DNA of 64,000 bases from Elstera cyanobacteriorum (GCF_002251735.1 NZ_NOXS01000033.1:160040-224039); one strand, 5' to 3'. Counted from the first letter of the stretch, positions 35,724-43,551 are shown. The notes: generated by a model not told the origin, from the letters alone. Numbers and translations are program-made.

Positions 35724-37898
35724 CTACCAGCGGGCGGTCAGACCGACCATGAAGGTGCGGCCCGGCTGGGTGTAGCGTTCCATATCGGCGCGGTTCGACT
35801 GGAAGCCGGACACGTCGAGATAGTTGTAATATTTCTTATCGAACAGATTATACACACCCGCGGTAAAGCCGATCTGCTCGCTGACATCCCAATAACCCGC
35901 GAGGTCGAGCGTGGTCGCCGATGGAACCTTGAAGTAGCTGGGATCGCTGACCCGGCTCTTTTCCGCATAATGGGTGGCCGTAACGCTGGCGCCCCAATTC
36001 TGCGTCGGGTGATCATAGGTCAGCCCGGCGCGCAGGATCAGTGGCGCGACATTATCCAACGGACGGTCGGTATCGTCGTTGGTGCCGTGGGCATAGGCAA
36101 GGCTGCCAATTAGGCCCCAATCGGGCAGGAAGCGGTATTCGCCGCGCGCTTCAAAGCCCCAGATGGTGGCTTTCGAGACATTGCGCGATTGATACTGCGT
36201 AATCCCTTGGCGGGTGCCGATCATCGTGCTTTCGATGAAGTCGGTATAGGCATTGTAGAAGCCGGAGACGGCAAAGCTGCTGCCGTCCTTGAACTTGCCG
36301 CGCAACCCGGCTTCCACCCCGTCGCTTTCTTCGGGCTTCAGGTTGGCGTTGGGCAGGATTTCGTAGCGCGACGGGCCATTGGTGAAGCCGATATTGGCAT
36401 CGTCATAGGGTGGGGCGCGGAAGCCGTGGGCATATTGGCCGAACAGGGTAAAGCGGTCGTCAATCTTATAGGTCGCCCCCAGCTTTGGCGACACGGCGGT
36501 ATCCGAAAACTCGCGCACGACGAAGTTCTGATAATTCGTGTTGGCGTAGGCCTGATCCGGCGACGGGGTAAGCTTGTAATAGTCGAAGCGCACGGCGGGC
36601 AGGATGGTCCAGGCGCCGGTCGTGATTTCATCCTGGACATAGGCCCCGGCCTGCACGGTTTTCGTATCCGGGAAGGTCTTGTTCGGGAAGAGTTCCGGCG
36701 GCACGCCCGGCCCACCAGAGAAGCTTTGCGTGACCGCCCCGGTGCGCAGGTTGCGCTCGTAGCGATTGCGGGGCCGTTCGGTCTTGGTTTCGTCCAAGGA
36801 AACGCCATAGGTGAAGGCATGCTTCATGCCGAACCAGGTGGCGGAGGATTTGGCCTGTACCTCGCCGCCGTAAATATCCTGGGTAAAGTCGAGATCGGAG
36901 AAGCGATAGGCCGGAACGCCGGAGGTCAGGCGCTGCTGCTTGGTCACCTCTTCGCGGCTGGCGCGGGTGTAATAGGCTTTCCAGTCGATCTGGTCGATGA
37001 AGCCCAGCGGGCGGGCGTAGGTATGATCGAGGCTAATGCGGAAGCGGCGGGTGAGATCTTCGCCCTTCGAGTCGAGAACCGTGGCGCTGCGGTCGGTCAC
37101 CACATTCGTATCGGTCTCGCGCTGAAGATATTCGCCGGTCAGGCGAAAGCGGTTGTCCTTCGGGCCGACCTGAAGTTTCCCTAGCAGATTATCGCTGGAA
37201 TAATCCTGCGGATTGGCCTTCAGCGCGCCCTTGTTCTTTACCTCATGCCCGTCGCGGCGGGTGTAGTTTAGCAGCCCTTCGACCGCGCCGACGCGCCCGG
37301 CGGCAGTGGCACCCTCGCCGAAACTCTTATCGGCACTGTCGTAATTGGCCCGGCCGCCAACGTACCAGTCGCGACCAACCTCGTTCAGATAGTCGCTCGG
37401 GTCTTTGGTGACGTAGGAGACGACACCGCCCAACGCATCCGATCCGTAGAGGGCAGAGCCAGGGCCGCGCAGGATTTCAAGCCGCTTCAAACTGTCGAAA
37501 TCCACCGTGTCACGGGTATAGGCGGGGTTGGACGCCGGATAATCGGGCAGTTTCACGCCATCCACCTGCACGCGGACGCGGTTACCGCCGATGCCGCGAA
37601 TAGTGTAGGCGCCTTGACCGGCACGGGTCGGCTGATTGCCGACATTCACCCCCGGCTCGTAGCGCACGGCATCCTGCGGACGGTGAACGCTGCGGCGTTG
37701 CAAGTCCTTTTCCTGAATGACGGTGACGGTGCCGGTTTCCTCGCCAATCGGTTTTTCCGACCGGGTGCCGGTGATCGATACGGCGTCGAGCTGCGTGACC
37801 GGGGCGGTCTGGGCGCCCGCGAGGCCCGGCAGCAGCAGGGCGGGCAGGGCAACGGAAAAGGATAACGCCCGCAGCCGCGAGCGATCGAGGATCGGCAT
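35724..37898 (-). CDS. hmuR: TonB-dependent heme receptor (HmuR/HutA type)
   Basis: 724 residues. Signal peptide 1-29, TonB-box-like region D-A-V-S-I-T-G-T-R (~38-46), plug domain (to ~175; G-I-G-G-N-R-V-R-V-Q-V-D-G) and 22-stranded barrel ending in aromatic Trp. The heme-receptor motifs F-R-A-P (H-G-F-R-A-P-P-Y-D, ~495) and an N-P-N-L-like L-P-N-A-N-L are present. It belongs to the hemoglobin/transferrin/lactoferrin receptor family. Preceded by hemP (96 bp apart). Confidence 0.93.
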   Translation of the reverse strand: MPILDRSRLRALSFSVALPALLLPGLAGAQTAPVTQLDAVSITGTRSEKPIGEETGTVTVIQEKDLQRRSVHRPQDAVRYEPGVNVGNQPTRAGQGAYTIRGIGGNRVRVQVDGVKLPDYPASNPAYTRDTVDFDSLKRLEILRGPGSALYGSDALGGVVSYVTKDPSDYLNEVGRDWYVGGRANYDSADKSFGEGATAAGRVGAVEGLLNYTRRDGHEVKNKGALKANPQDYSSDNLLGKLQVGPKDNRFRLTGEYLQRETDTNVVTDRSATVLDSKGEDLTRRFRISLDHTYARPLGFIDQIDWKAYYTRASREEVTKQQRLTSGVPAYRFSDLDFTQDIYGGEVQAKSSATWFGMKHAFTYGVSLDETKTERPRNRYERNLRTGAVTQSFSGGPGVPPELFPNKTFPDTKTVQAGAYVQDEITTGAWTILPAVRFDYYKLTPSPDQAYANTNYQNFVVREFSDTAVSPKLGATYKIDDRFTLFGQYAHGFRAPPYDDANIGFTNGPSRYEILPNANLKPEESDGVEAGLRGKFKDGSSFAVSGFYNAYTDFIESTMIGTRQGITQYQSRNVSKATIWGFEARGEYRFLPDWGLIGSLAYAHGTNDDTDRPLDNVAPLILRAGLTYDHPTQNWGASVTATHYAEKSRVSDPSYFKVPSATTLDLAGYWDVSEQIGFTAGVYNLFDKKYYNYLDVSGFQSNRADMERYTQPGRTFMVGLTARW

Positions 37899-37994
37899 GG
37901 AAACTCACCACCATCAGGGATCAATAGGAAGGCCCGATGCTGGCAGTCGCGGCTGGCGGGGCAAAACGCGGGGGGAGGGACGCCCGCGTAGGGG

Positions 37995-38174
37995 TTACTT
38001 GGTCAGGATCAGCTTATTCGTGGAGGTCAGGCGCAGGCGGTAATGCTCGGTGCCATGTTGGATCAGCACTTCACGCTGGGTCGTAAACAGATCGCGGCTA
38101 TTCAGCATCGGCAAATCGCCCGGAACCGGCCGGGCGGATGGGGCCGAGGATGGGGCGGGGGCAAGGTTAGACAT
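37995..38174 (-). CDS. hemP: Hemin uptake protein HemP
   Basis: 59 residues. The conserved C-terminal half reads S-R-D-L-F, then E-V-L-I-Q-H-G-T-E-H-Y-R-L-R-L-T, closing in T-N-K-L-I-L-T-K. This is the HemP/HmuP signature; in rhizobia HmuP activates the heme receptor promoter. The start M-S-N-L-A-P-A-P at 38174 is chosen over an upstream in-frame codon because AGAGGT precedes it at suitable distance. First gene of the heme operon. Confidence 0.92.
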   Translation of the reverse strand: MSNLAPAPSSAPSARPVPGDLPMLNSRDLFTTQREVLIQHGTEHYRLRLTSTNKLILTK

Positions 38175-38217
38175 GGCGGCACCTCTCGCAAAAGACCCAG
38201 GGAGCCTAGCGGGATCA

Positions 38218-38246
38218 CTTTGCGAATGCAAACGATTCTTAACTGC
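38218..38246. promoter_or_regulatory. Possible iron-responsive site upstream of hemP
   Basis: Some 45 bp upstream of hemP there is a GAAT/ATTC dyad (38224-38227 and 38235-38238, 7-bp gap), flanked by TGC and GCA words. The position suits a Fur- or Irr-type operator for the heme operon, but the match to a known consensus is partial. Confidence 0.35.
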
Positions 38247-38378
38247 AAGAGGTGCGTTTTTCGGCGCGTCGGCCTAGGCGTGAGATCATTCAGTCACTGC
38301 GCAAACTGATATTTTATTATTCATATGAAATACCTAATATAAATTCAATCAAATGCAAAATTTACGACGAGGCGTAAA

Positions 38379-38540
38379 ATGGTGGAAAAAACCGAAAATA
38401 TCTCCCCTAATGAGACAGGAGAGATCGATAAACCGCTGCGGACTTGGCAAAAACCAGAAATTGACATTCTGGAGATTGCCCAGATAACCTTAATAAAAGG
38501 CGGCAGCGCAACGGATGGTCCTTCAACGCTGATTTCATAG
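38379..38540 (+). CDS. RiPP precursor peptide 1 (lasso-like leader)
   Basis: 53 residues. Leader with W23-x-x-P26-E-I, then I-A-Q-I-T37; predicted core I-K-G-G-S-A-T-D-G-P-S-T-L-I-S (39-53). Shares with peptides 2 and 3 the leader W-x-x-P-x-[IV], a Thr at P+11, and core K2-G3, [DE]8-G9, [ST]11-T12. If the Thr is the -2 residue, as in lasso precursors, Asp falls at core position 8, suitable for an 8-residue ring. GAGG lies 7 bp upstream of the ATG. Codons are AT-richer than the surrounding genes, and a strongly AT-rich stretch (38300-38370) precedes it as likely promoter. Confidence 0.72.
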   Translation: MVEKTENISPNETGEIDKPLRTWQKPEIDILEIAQITLIKGGSATDGPSTLIS

Positions 38541-38623
38541 GGATCGGGCCGGTCCTTTTGGCCTGTCCCTTTCTGGGACCAGAGCGCAGTGCTTTCTTAT
38601 GCGGGCTTGATAAGGGACAGACG

Positions 38624-38803
38624 ATGAAATCCGACGTGCAGGGCGTCCACTCGCTTCCAGACATCGCGGAGCAGGCAGGCGCAGCCCCCAAGGGGCGCGG
38701 GCTGTGGCAGACGCCCAGGATCGAGATCGTGACGATTGGCCAGGTGACCCAGGCGAAGGGCACGACGATCACCGAAGGCGCGACAACGCGAACTTCGTCC
38801 TAG
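38624..38803 (+). CDS. RiPP precursor peptide 2 (lasso-like leader)
   Basis: 59 residues. Leader with W28-Q-T-P31-R-I and I-G-Q-V-T42; predicted core A-K-G-T-T-I-T-E-G-A-T-T-R-T-S-S (44-59), with Glu at core position 8. The ATG at 38624 follows AAGGGACAG. An upstream in-frame ATG at 38558 would add a Cys-containing extension that lies in a hairpin region and is absent from peptides 1 and 3. Same spacing W...P...T...K-G...E-G as its neighbours but different intervening residues, which suggests diversification of an ancient duplication. Confidence 0.72.
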   Translation: MKSDVQGVHSLPDIAEQAGAAPKGRGLWQTPRIEIVTIGQVTQAKGTTITEGATTRTSS

Positions 38804-38854
38804 TGTGCCGCGCGCCCCTTCGGACCCGGCACGCTGATCGTGCTTTCACACCTC

Positions 38855-38884
38855 GCGTATCCTGCTTATAGTATGACGATACGC
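38855..38884. promoter_or_regulatory. Inverted repeat over a putative promoter before precursor 3
   Basis: Perfect 7-bp arms GCGTATC (38855-38861) and GATACGC (38878-38884) surround TATAGT (38868-38873), which could be a -10 box with a poor -35 (TTCACA) upstream. It may be an operator or a small hairpin giving precursor 3 and the synthetase their own control. Confidence 0.4.
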
Positions 38885-38901
38885 GCAGGGGAGCCTTTAG
38901 C

Positions 38902-39060
38902 ATGGATGCCGAGCCGCCAGAGTTCACGCCCGATGTATCACCGTCGACCGTCCTAAAACGCTGGATTGTTCCCACGGTTGAGCCCCTGACGATTGCTGAC
39001 ATCACGCGGGGGAAGGGGTCCGTCTTTAACGATGGGATCACCACGACGGGGAAATCGTGA
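38902..39060 (+). CDS. RiPP precursor peptide 3 (lasso-like leader)
   Basis: 52 residues. Acidic, Pro-rich start (M-D-A-E-P-P-E-F), leader W21-I-V-P24-T-V and I-A-D-I-T35; predicted core G-K-G-S-V-F-N-D-G-I-T-T-T-G-K-S (37-52). Here core position 1 is Gly, the commonest first residue of lasso peptides, and Asp is at position 8. AGGGGAG lies 9 bp upstream of the ATG. Too short for routine gene callers, and recognised only by comparison with the two genes before it. Confidence 0.72.
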   Translation: MDAEPPEFTPDVSPSTVLKRWIVPTVEPLTIADITRGKGSVFNDGITTTGKS

Positions 39061-39073
39061 TCCTCGAATAATC

Positions 39074-39099
39074 GGCTCCCTGGGCGCGCGTCAGGAGCC
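39074..39099 (+). terminator. Hairpin between precursor genes and the synthetase
   Basis: GGCTCC (39074-39079) pairs with GGAGCC (39094-39099) around a GC-rich loop. No T-run follows, so rather than a full terminator this may be an attenuator or processing site that leaves precursor mRNA more abundant than synthetase mRNA. Confidence 0.35.
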
Positions 39100-39162
39100 A
39101 TCGGCGTCGCAGGTCTCGGTTGCCCCGCAACGCCCCCCTTTGCCTGAAACGCGCCGGGTATC

Positions 39163-41055
39163 ATGAGTTGTTTCGCTCTTGCCGTCGATTTTGAGGGCGG
39201 CACTGCGCCCAGCTTACGACCCGGGCTGGCGCTGCCCGATCTTCAGTCGCTGGGTTCGGTCGAGACCGAAACGGCGATCTTTCACCATCGCCAGCGCCGC
39301 ATAACGCCGGAAGATGCGTGGGACGTGCAACCGCGTCAGGCGGCGGCGGGGCGCTTTACCCTGGTTTGCGACGGACGGCTGGATAATCGCGCCGATCTGG
39401 CCGACGCCTTGGGCATCGATCCGCGCGGCGAAGCCGATAGCGCCCTAATGTTGGCCGCGCTGATCCGCTGGGATGTGGCGGCTACGGCGCGCATGATCGG
39501 CGACTTCGCCTTCGGCTTTTGGGATGCGGCGACGCGCCGCCTGCTGCTGGGCCGCGATGCCTTGGGCAAGCGGGCGGTGTTTTGGCACCGGGGGCGGCAC
39601 GGGTTCTTCGCGGCGTCCAGCCTCCGGGATCTTTTGGCGCAACCGGCGATCCCGCGCGATTTGAACCTGGAACGGCTGGCCGATTGGGCGGTCGAAACCA
39701 AGCTGAATGACCGGCGGACGGCCTGGCAGGCCATCCAGCGCGTTCCGGCGGGCGAGACGATTGCGTTTACCGCCTCGGGGGATCAAACCCACATCGGTTG
39801 GCGCGCCGACCCGACCCGGCGCATGCGCCTGAAGACGGACGATGCCTATGTGGCAGCGGCGACCGATCTGTTGAAGACGGTGATTGCCCCGCGCACGCGC
39901 GCCAGCGGCCCCTTAGCCGCAGACGTTACTGGGGGGCTCGATTCAGCCCTGGTGGCGGTTCTGGCCGCCCAAGTCATCGCCCCGGCTCATTTGGGAACGG
40001 TGACGGCCCTACCGACCCCCGGCGATCCCTTGACCGTCGCGGCTAACGCTTATGCGAGTGAAGCCGATGCCGTCGCTGCCCTACACCGGCATGCCCCGGG
40101 GCTGGTTGCCCTACCCGTTTCCACCGATCCCGCAGACCGGGTGTTGGACGACGAGCGTTTCTTTACCCTGACCGGCATGCCGCTGCGACCTGGTCATAAC
40201 ATCGGCTGGTTGCAGCCGACCTATGCCGCCGTCAAAGCCGCCGGGGGACGGGTGGTGCTGACCGGTCTGTCGGGCAATCTCAGCCTCTCCTGGGACGGGC
40301 TGGAGGGGATTGGCGATCATCTGCGCGCCGGGCGCGTGTGGCCGCTGTGGCGCGATGCGCGGTCTTTTGGTCTCGAAGCGCTCTGGCTCAATAGCGGGCG
40401 GCAAATGTTGCCCGAAGCCTGGGCGCGCTGGCGGCACCGGCGCCGGGGCGGCACGGGGCAGCCCTGGCTGGATTTCGCGCCGCTGCGCCCTGAGTTCGCG
40501 GCCGAGGCAGGGATCGATGGGCGCATTGCGGCGCGGGGTTATACGTCGGACTTCCGCTATCCCGGCAGTTCCCGCGCCGTCCGCGCCGGGTTGTTCGACG
40601 TCAGACAGGCGATTTCCGACCAGTTCAGCGCCCTGCGCGACTATACGGGGGTCGAAATGCGCCACCCGATGAATGATCCGCGTTTCATCGATTTCTGTCT
40701 GGCGCTGCCGGTCGATCAGTTCTTGCGCAAAGGGGTTACGCGCTGGCTGGCGCGGCGGGTGGCGGCGCCCTATTTGCCCGCCGTCCAATGCGCCGAGCGG
40801 CGGACCGGGGCGCAGTTCCCTGAGTTTCGCGCCGATTTCGCCCGGCGCCGCGACCAATTGCAGGCGGATTTAGAGGCGGTGGAACGGTCGGCAACGGCGC
40901 AGGCCATGCTCGATCTGCCACGCCTGCGGGCGATTTTAGAGCAAAGCGACACACCCGAGGGTTTAGCCCGGCTGTCCCGCACCGATATTTCTGTTACCTT
41001 CTCTCGCTTCTTGCACTTGGGCCGGTTCATCCGCTGGGCCGAGGGCGGGAATTAA
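39163..41055 (+). CDS. Asparagine-synthetase-like protein (putative RiPP cyclase)
   Basis: 630 residues. N-terminal class II glutaminase-like domain (~1-200) without the catalytic Cys2 (starts M-S-C-F, not M-C-G) but retaining the R-D-A-L-G-K fold segment. C-terminal synthetase domain (~225-630) with PP-loop T-G-G-L-D-S (256-261) for ATP. The downstream region that in AsnB reads G-G-D-E is changed to L-S-G-N-L-S-L-S-W-D-G (~369-379). Loss of glutaminase chemistry with retained adenylation is the pattern of lasso macrolactam synthetases, and three precursor genes lie directly upstream. A free-standing amide-forming enzyme on another substrate is the alternative. Confidence 0.8.
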   Translation: MSCFALAVDFEGGTAPSLRPGLALPDLQSLGSVETETAIFHHRQRRITPEDAWDVQPRQAAAGRFTLVCDGRLDNRADLADALGIDPRGEADSALMLAALIRWDVAATARMIGDFAFGFWDAATRRLLLGRDALGKRAVFWHRGRHGFFAASSLRDLLAQPAIPRDLNLERLADWAVETKLNDRRTAWQAIQRVPAGETIAFTASGDQTHIGWRADPTRRMRLKTDDAYVAAATDLLKTVIAPRTRASGPLAADVTGGLDSALVAVLAAQVIAPAHLGTVTALPTPGDPLTVAANAYASEADAVAALHRHAPGLVALPVSTDPADRVLDDERFFTLTGMPLRPGHNIGWLQPTYAAVKAAGGRVVLTGLSGNLSLSWDGLEGIGDHLRAGRVWPLWRDARSFGLEALWLNSGRQMLPEAWARWRHRRRGGTGQPWLDFAPLRPEFAAEAGIDGRIAARGYTSDFRYPGSSRAVRAGLFDVRQAISDQFSALRDYTGVEMRHPMNDPRFIDFCLALPVDQFLRKGVTRWLARRVAAPYLPAVQCAERRTGAQFPEFRADFARRRDQLQADLEAVERSATAQAMLDLPRLRAILEQSDTPEGLARLSRTDISVTFSRFLHLGRFIRWAEGGN

Positions 41056-41205
41056 GCCGAAACACTGGCTTGGCAGCGCCCCCGAGATCGGGATATGGAA
41101 AGACGGCTGTCGTGTTGGTCTTAGCACTGCGGCCCGCGATGATTGACAAGCGGGTCGAACGCAGGCAGGGTCCGCCCGCCTGAAAAGCTCGGGGAATACT
41201 CGTCA

Positions 41206-42159
41206 ATGCGGACTTTTCTCGATTTCGAGAAGCCAATTGCCGATCTTGAAGCCAAGATCGAAGAACTGCGGCATCTGACCAGCGACGACACGGTGAATAT
41301 CGCCGAAGAAGTCGGACGGCTGGAACTCAAAGTGGATAAGCTGCTGCGCCAGACCTATGCCAAGCTGACCGCCTGGCAGAAGGTGCAGGTGGCGCGCCAT
41401 CCGCAGCGCCCGCATGGCGTCGATTATATCGCCGCGCTGATCGACGATTTCACCCCGCTGGCGGGCGACCGTAGCTTCGGCGAGGATGCGGCGATCATCG
41501 GCGGCCTCGGGCGGTTTCGCGGGCAAAGCTGCGTCGTGCTGGCCCAGGAAAAGGGTCACGATATGGCGACCCGGCTTAAGCATAATTTCGGCATGCCGAA
41601 GCCGGAAGGCTACCGCAAGGCGGTGCGCCTGCTGGAGCTCGCCGGGCGGTTCAACCTGCCGGTGATCACCCTGGTCGATACGGCGGGGGCTTTCCCGGGG
41701 ATTGAAGCCGAAGCGCGCGGCCAAGCCGAAGCGATTGCCGTGGCGATTGAGGCGTGCTTAGCGGCGCCGGTGCCGATTGTCGCGACGATCATCGGCGAAG
41801 GCGGGTCCGGCGGGGCGATTGCGATTGCGACCGGCAACCGCGTGAACATGCTGGAACACTCAGTCTATTCGGTCATCAGCCCGGAAGGCTGCGCGTCGAT
41901 CCTGTGGCGCAGTGCCGACAATGCCCAGGACGCGGCGGAAGCCCTGCGCATCACCGCGCAAGATTTGGAAAAGCTCGGTGTGATCGATCAGATCATCCCC
42001 GAACCCTTGGGCGGCGCCCACCGCGATGCGGGCGTAACGATCACTGATGTCGGCAATGCCATCGAAGCCCAGTTGCAGCCGTTACTGCTGCTGGATGGGG
42101 CGACGCTGAAGCAGCAGCGCCGCGAAAAATTCTTGGAAATGGGGCAAAAGGGTCTGTGA
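41206..42159 (+). CDS. accA: Acetyl-CoA carboxylase carboxyltransferase subunit alpha
   Basis: 317 residues. Transfers CO2 from carboxybiotin to acetyl-CoA in fatty acid synthesis together with AccD. Start M-R-T-F-L-D-F-E-K-P-I is the family start (a coiled N-terminal helix follows). The crotonase-fold motifs G-Y-R-K-A-V-R-L-L, D-T-A-G-A-F-P-G and G-E-G-G-S-G-G-A-I-A-I are present. The upstream in-frame extension is unlike the family. GGGGAA lies upstream of the ATG. A strong terminator follows. Confidence 0.96.
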   Translation: MRTFLDFEKPIADLEAKIEELRHLTSDDTVNIAEEVGRLELKVDKLLRQTYAKLTAWQKVQVARHPQRPHGVDYIAALIDDFTPLAGDRSFGEDAAIIGGLGRFRGQSCVVLAQEKGHDMATRLKHNFGMPKPEGYRKAVRLLELAGRFNLPVITLVDTAGAFPGIEAEARGQAEAIAVAIEACLAAPVPIVATIIGEGGSGGAIAIATGNRVNMLEHSVYSVISPEGCASILWRSADNAQDAAEALRITAQDLEKLGVIDQIIPEPLGGAHRDAGVTITDVGNAIEAQLQPLLLLDGATLKQQRREKFLEMGQKGL

Positions 42160-42184
42160 CCCACCCGATGATCCCGGGCGCTTG

Positions 42185-42225
42185 AAAAGGCCTTGCTGCA
42201 TCCGGTGCGGCAAGGCCTTTTTGTT
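42185..42225. terminator. Rho-independent terminator between accA and the DUF2889 gene
   Basis: A perfect 12-bp stem (42185-42196 with 42210-42221) built on AAAAGGCCTTGC, followed by T-rich bases. The A-tract on the other side makes it usable from both strands, serving the convergent pair. Confidence 0.9.
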
Positions 42226-42228
42226 AGG

Positions 42229-42846
42229 TCAGTTTTCGGGAGCCGCAGGCTTGCCCGTATAATAGTCCGGGTAGAATTGTGCGACGACCGGCCCATCGGA
42301 TGCCAGCGCGTGGCACGTATCGATGATCGGCGGGCGGCGTCCCCCGGTGGCGCGTGGCATGGCGGGCGGGCCGCTACGGTCCACGCCCTCTGCCGCTTCC
42401 TTCAGCGCCCGGGCGCGGGCTTTGCCGGTCGAAACCGTCTGGAAGGCCACGGTCGCGACCGGCCCGAGCAGTTCGACAAGGTGAGTGCAGCCCTCGGTGC
42501 CGCCAAGCCGTTCTTTAATGGCCTGGGTCCACCCCGCAGCGATGCGCAGGCCGACAATGCGCTGGAAATTCCCCGTAATCGCTGGGCATATTTCAAACGG
42601 CGACCCGTCAGTCACCGCTTCGATAGCCTGCACGGTCAGATCATTATCCACCGTCAGGCGAATCCACATATCATGGATCGGCGTGCCGGGGGGCATGTGA
42701 CCGCGCCAAGCGTTTTCGAACGCATAGGTTTTCACGTCGGTCAGATGGGCTTCGATGTCCCACAGGCCATCGGCGCGGTAATAGCCCTTTAGGCTAATAT
42801 CCCGCGTATGGAAATGGTCGCGCGGACTGGCGGGCGACAGGGGCAT
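42229..42846 (-). CDS. DUF2889 family protein
   Basis: 205 residues. Matches the DUF2889 family: R-D-I-S-L-K-G-Y-Y-R-A-D-G-L-W-D-I-E-A-H-L-T-D near residue 20, I-H-D-M-W-I-R-L-T-V-D at ~58, and G-C-T-H-L-V-E-L-L-G-P-V-A at ~118. The conserved Cys-Thr-His triplet could be catalytic or metal-binding, but no function is established. No signal peptide. It stands alone, convergent to accA, and a 766-bp region without a clear gene lies upstream. Confidence 0.85.
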   Translation of the reverse strand: MPLSPASPRDHFHTRDISLKGYYRADGLWDIEAHLTDVKTYAFENAWRGHMPPGTPIHDMWIRLTVDNDLTVQAIEAVTDGSPFEICPAITGNFQRIVGLRIAAGWTQAIKERLGGTEGCTHLVELLGPVATVAFQTVSTGKARARALKEAAEGVDRSGPPAMPRATGGRRPPIIDTCHALASDGPVVAQFYPDYYTGKPAAPEN

Positions 42847-43518
42847 GGGCGGCGGCTCGCAGAGTTAACGTGTACGGAAACGAGAGCCTGCGGCCCGGCG
42901 CCGGGCTTGGCAAGCGCGGGGCGCCTATGAGCGGTGCAGACCTGCCCTGCGCGCTCATACTTTATCAGAATGAGGCTGCCCCCATCTGCCCAGAAATGTG
43001 CGCCTGCGAAATGAGCATTGCGCCGCAAAATTCATCGTTGCATTGCAAGGTGCCTGCTTTTGCGGCGCAGTTTCCCGTCGATTCGGATCTGGCACGGATG
43101 TTGCTGATTTAATTCCGCAGTCGGGGCAAGGGTCGGCTTCACTGGTAAGGGGATCGAACAGGGATCCTCTTCCGCGATAGACGGACCAGGACCGCACGGC
43201 AGGTTGAACGGGGAGGCTTCACAAAAATCCCGCACAAACCGCGCCCTTGCCCCGTTCTCACCTTATGATCGGGACCGCTAGACCTGCCGTCAGCTTATTT
43301 TTGGTTAACGGTAAGTCTGGTGCCCGCGCATCCTGTCGCAGGGGGTTGACAGGCTTTTTGCGCCTGCACGCAGTTTTTTGTCGTACCGCCCCGAGACAGC
43401 GTTGGATTCTTGCGCGACCGTGCCAAAAGAATGCTGAAGATCGCTCGCTAGTGCTTTGATTTATCACTATGCAGTCACAGGGGGCCTGTCATTCCATGCG
43501 GCGAATGCAAGGCTGGCG
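42847..43518. other. Intergenic stretch without a supported gene
   Basis: Short open frames here (for example 42870-43112 and 43247-43459, plus strand) have no ribosome binding site or family resemblance and are not called. The region holds one copy of the TGC-rich motif described below (43350-43373) next to a TTGACA at 43346-43351. A small RNA cannot be excluded, but no terminator hairpin was found. I see no tRNA cloverleaf. Confidence 0.5.
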
Positions 43519-43540
43519 CAGGCTTATTGCGCTGCACAAT
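43519..43540 (+). promoter_or_regulatory. TGC-rich motif upstream of the DUF1127 gene
   Basis: The element at 43519-43540 contains AGGCTTATTGCGCTGCACAA. Similar blocks occur at 43350-43373, at 59442-59467 before the 59527 gene, and on the minus strand at 55509-55486 before the degP-like gene. The TGC/GCA words resemble PhaR-type sites described for PHA granule genes. Function is inferred from recurrence upstream of genes only. Confidence 0.4.
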
Positions 43541-43551
43541 GGGTCAGAGGC

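Noticed and set aside
36189-37184. A 331-codon plus-strand frame inside hmuR
   Set aside because: It is antisense to conserved barrel strands of the receptor and has no start context.
38558-38803. A longer start for precursor peptide 2 (ATG at 38558)
   Set aside because: The extra 22 residues include cysteines not found in peptides 1 and 3 and fall in a hairpin region; the ATG at 38624 has the better ribosome binding site.
43247-43459. A 70-codon plus-strand frame in the intergenic region
   Set aside because: No convincing ribosome binding site, no family resemblance, and it crosses a TGC-rich regulatory-looking block.
43510-43540. A sigma-54 promoter reading of the TGC-rich motif
   Set aside because: The spacing between the possible GG and GC pairs is 11 or 12 bp rather than 10 at every copy, so the -24/-12 geometry does not fit.
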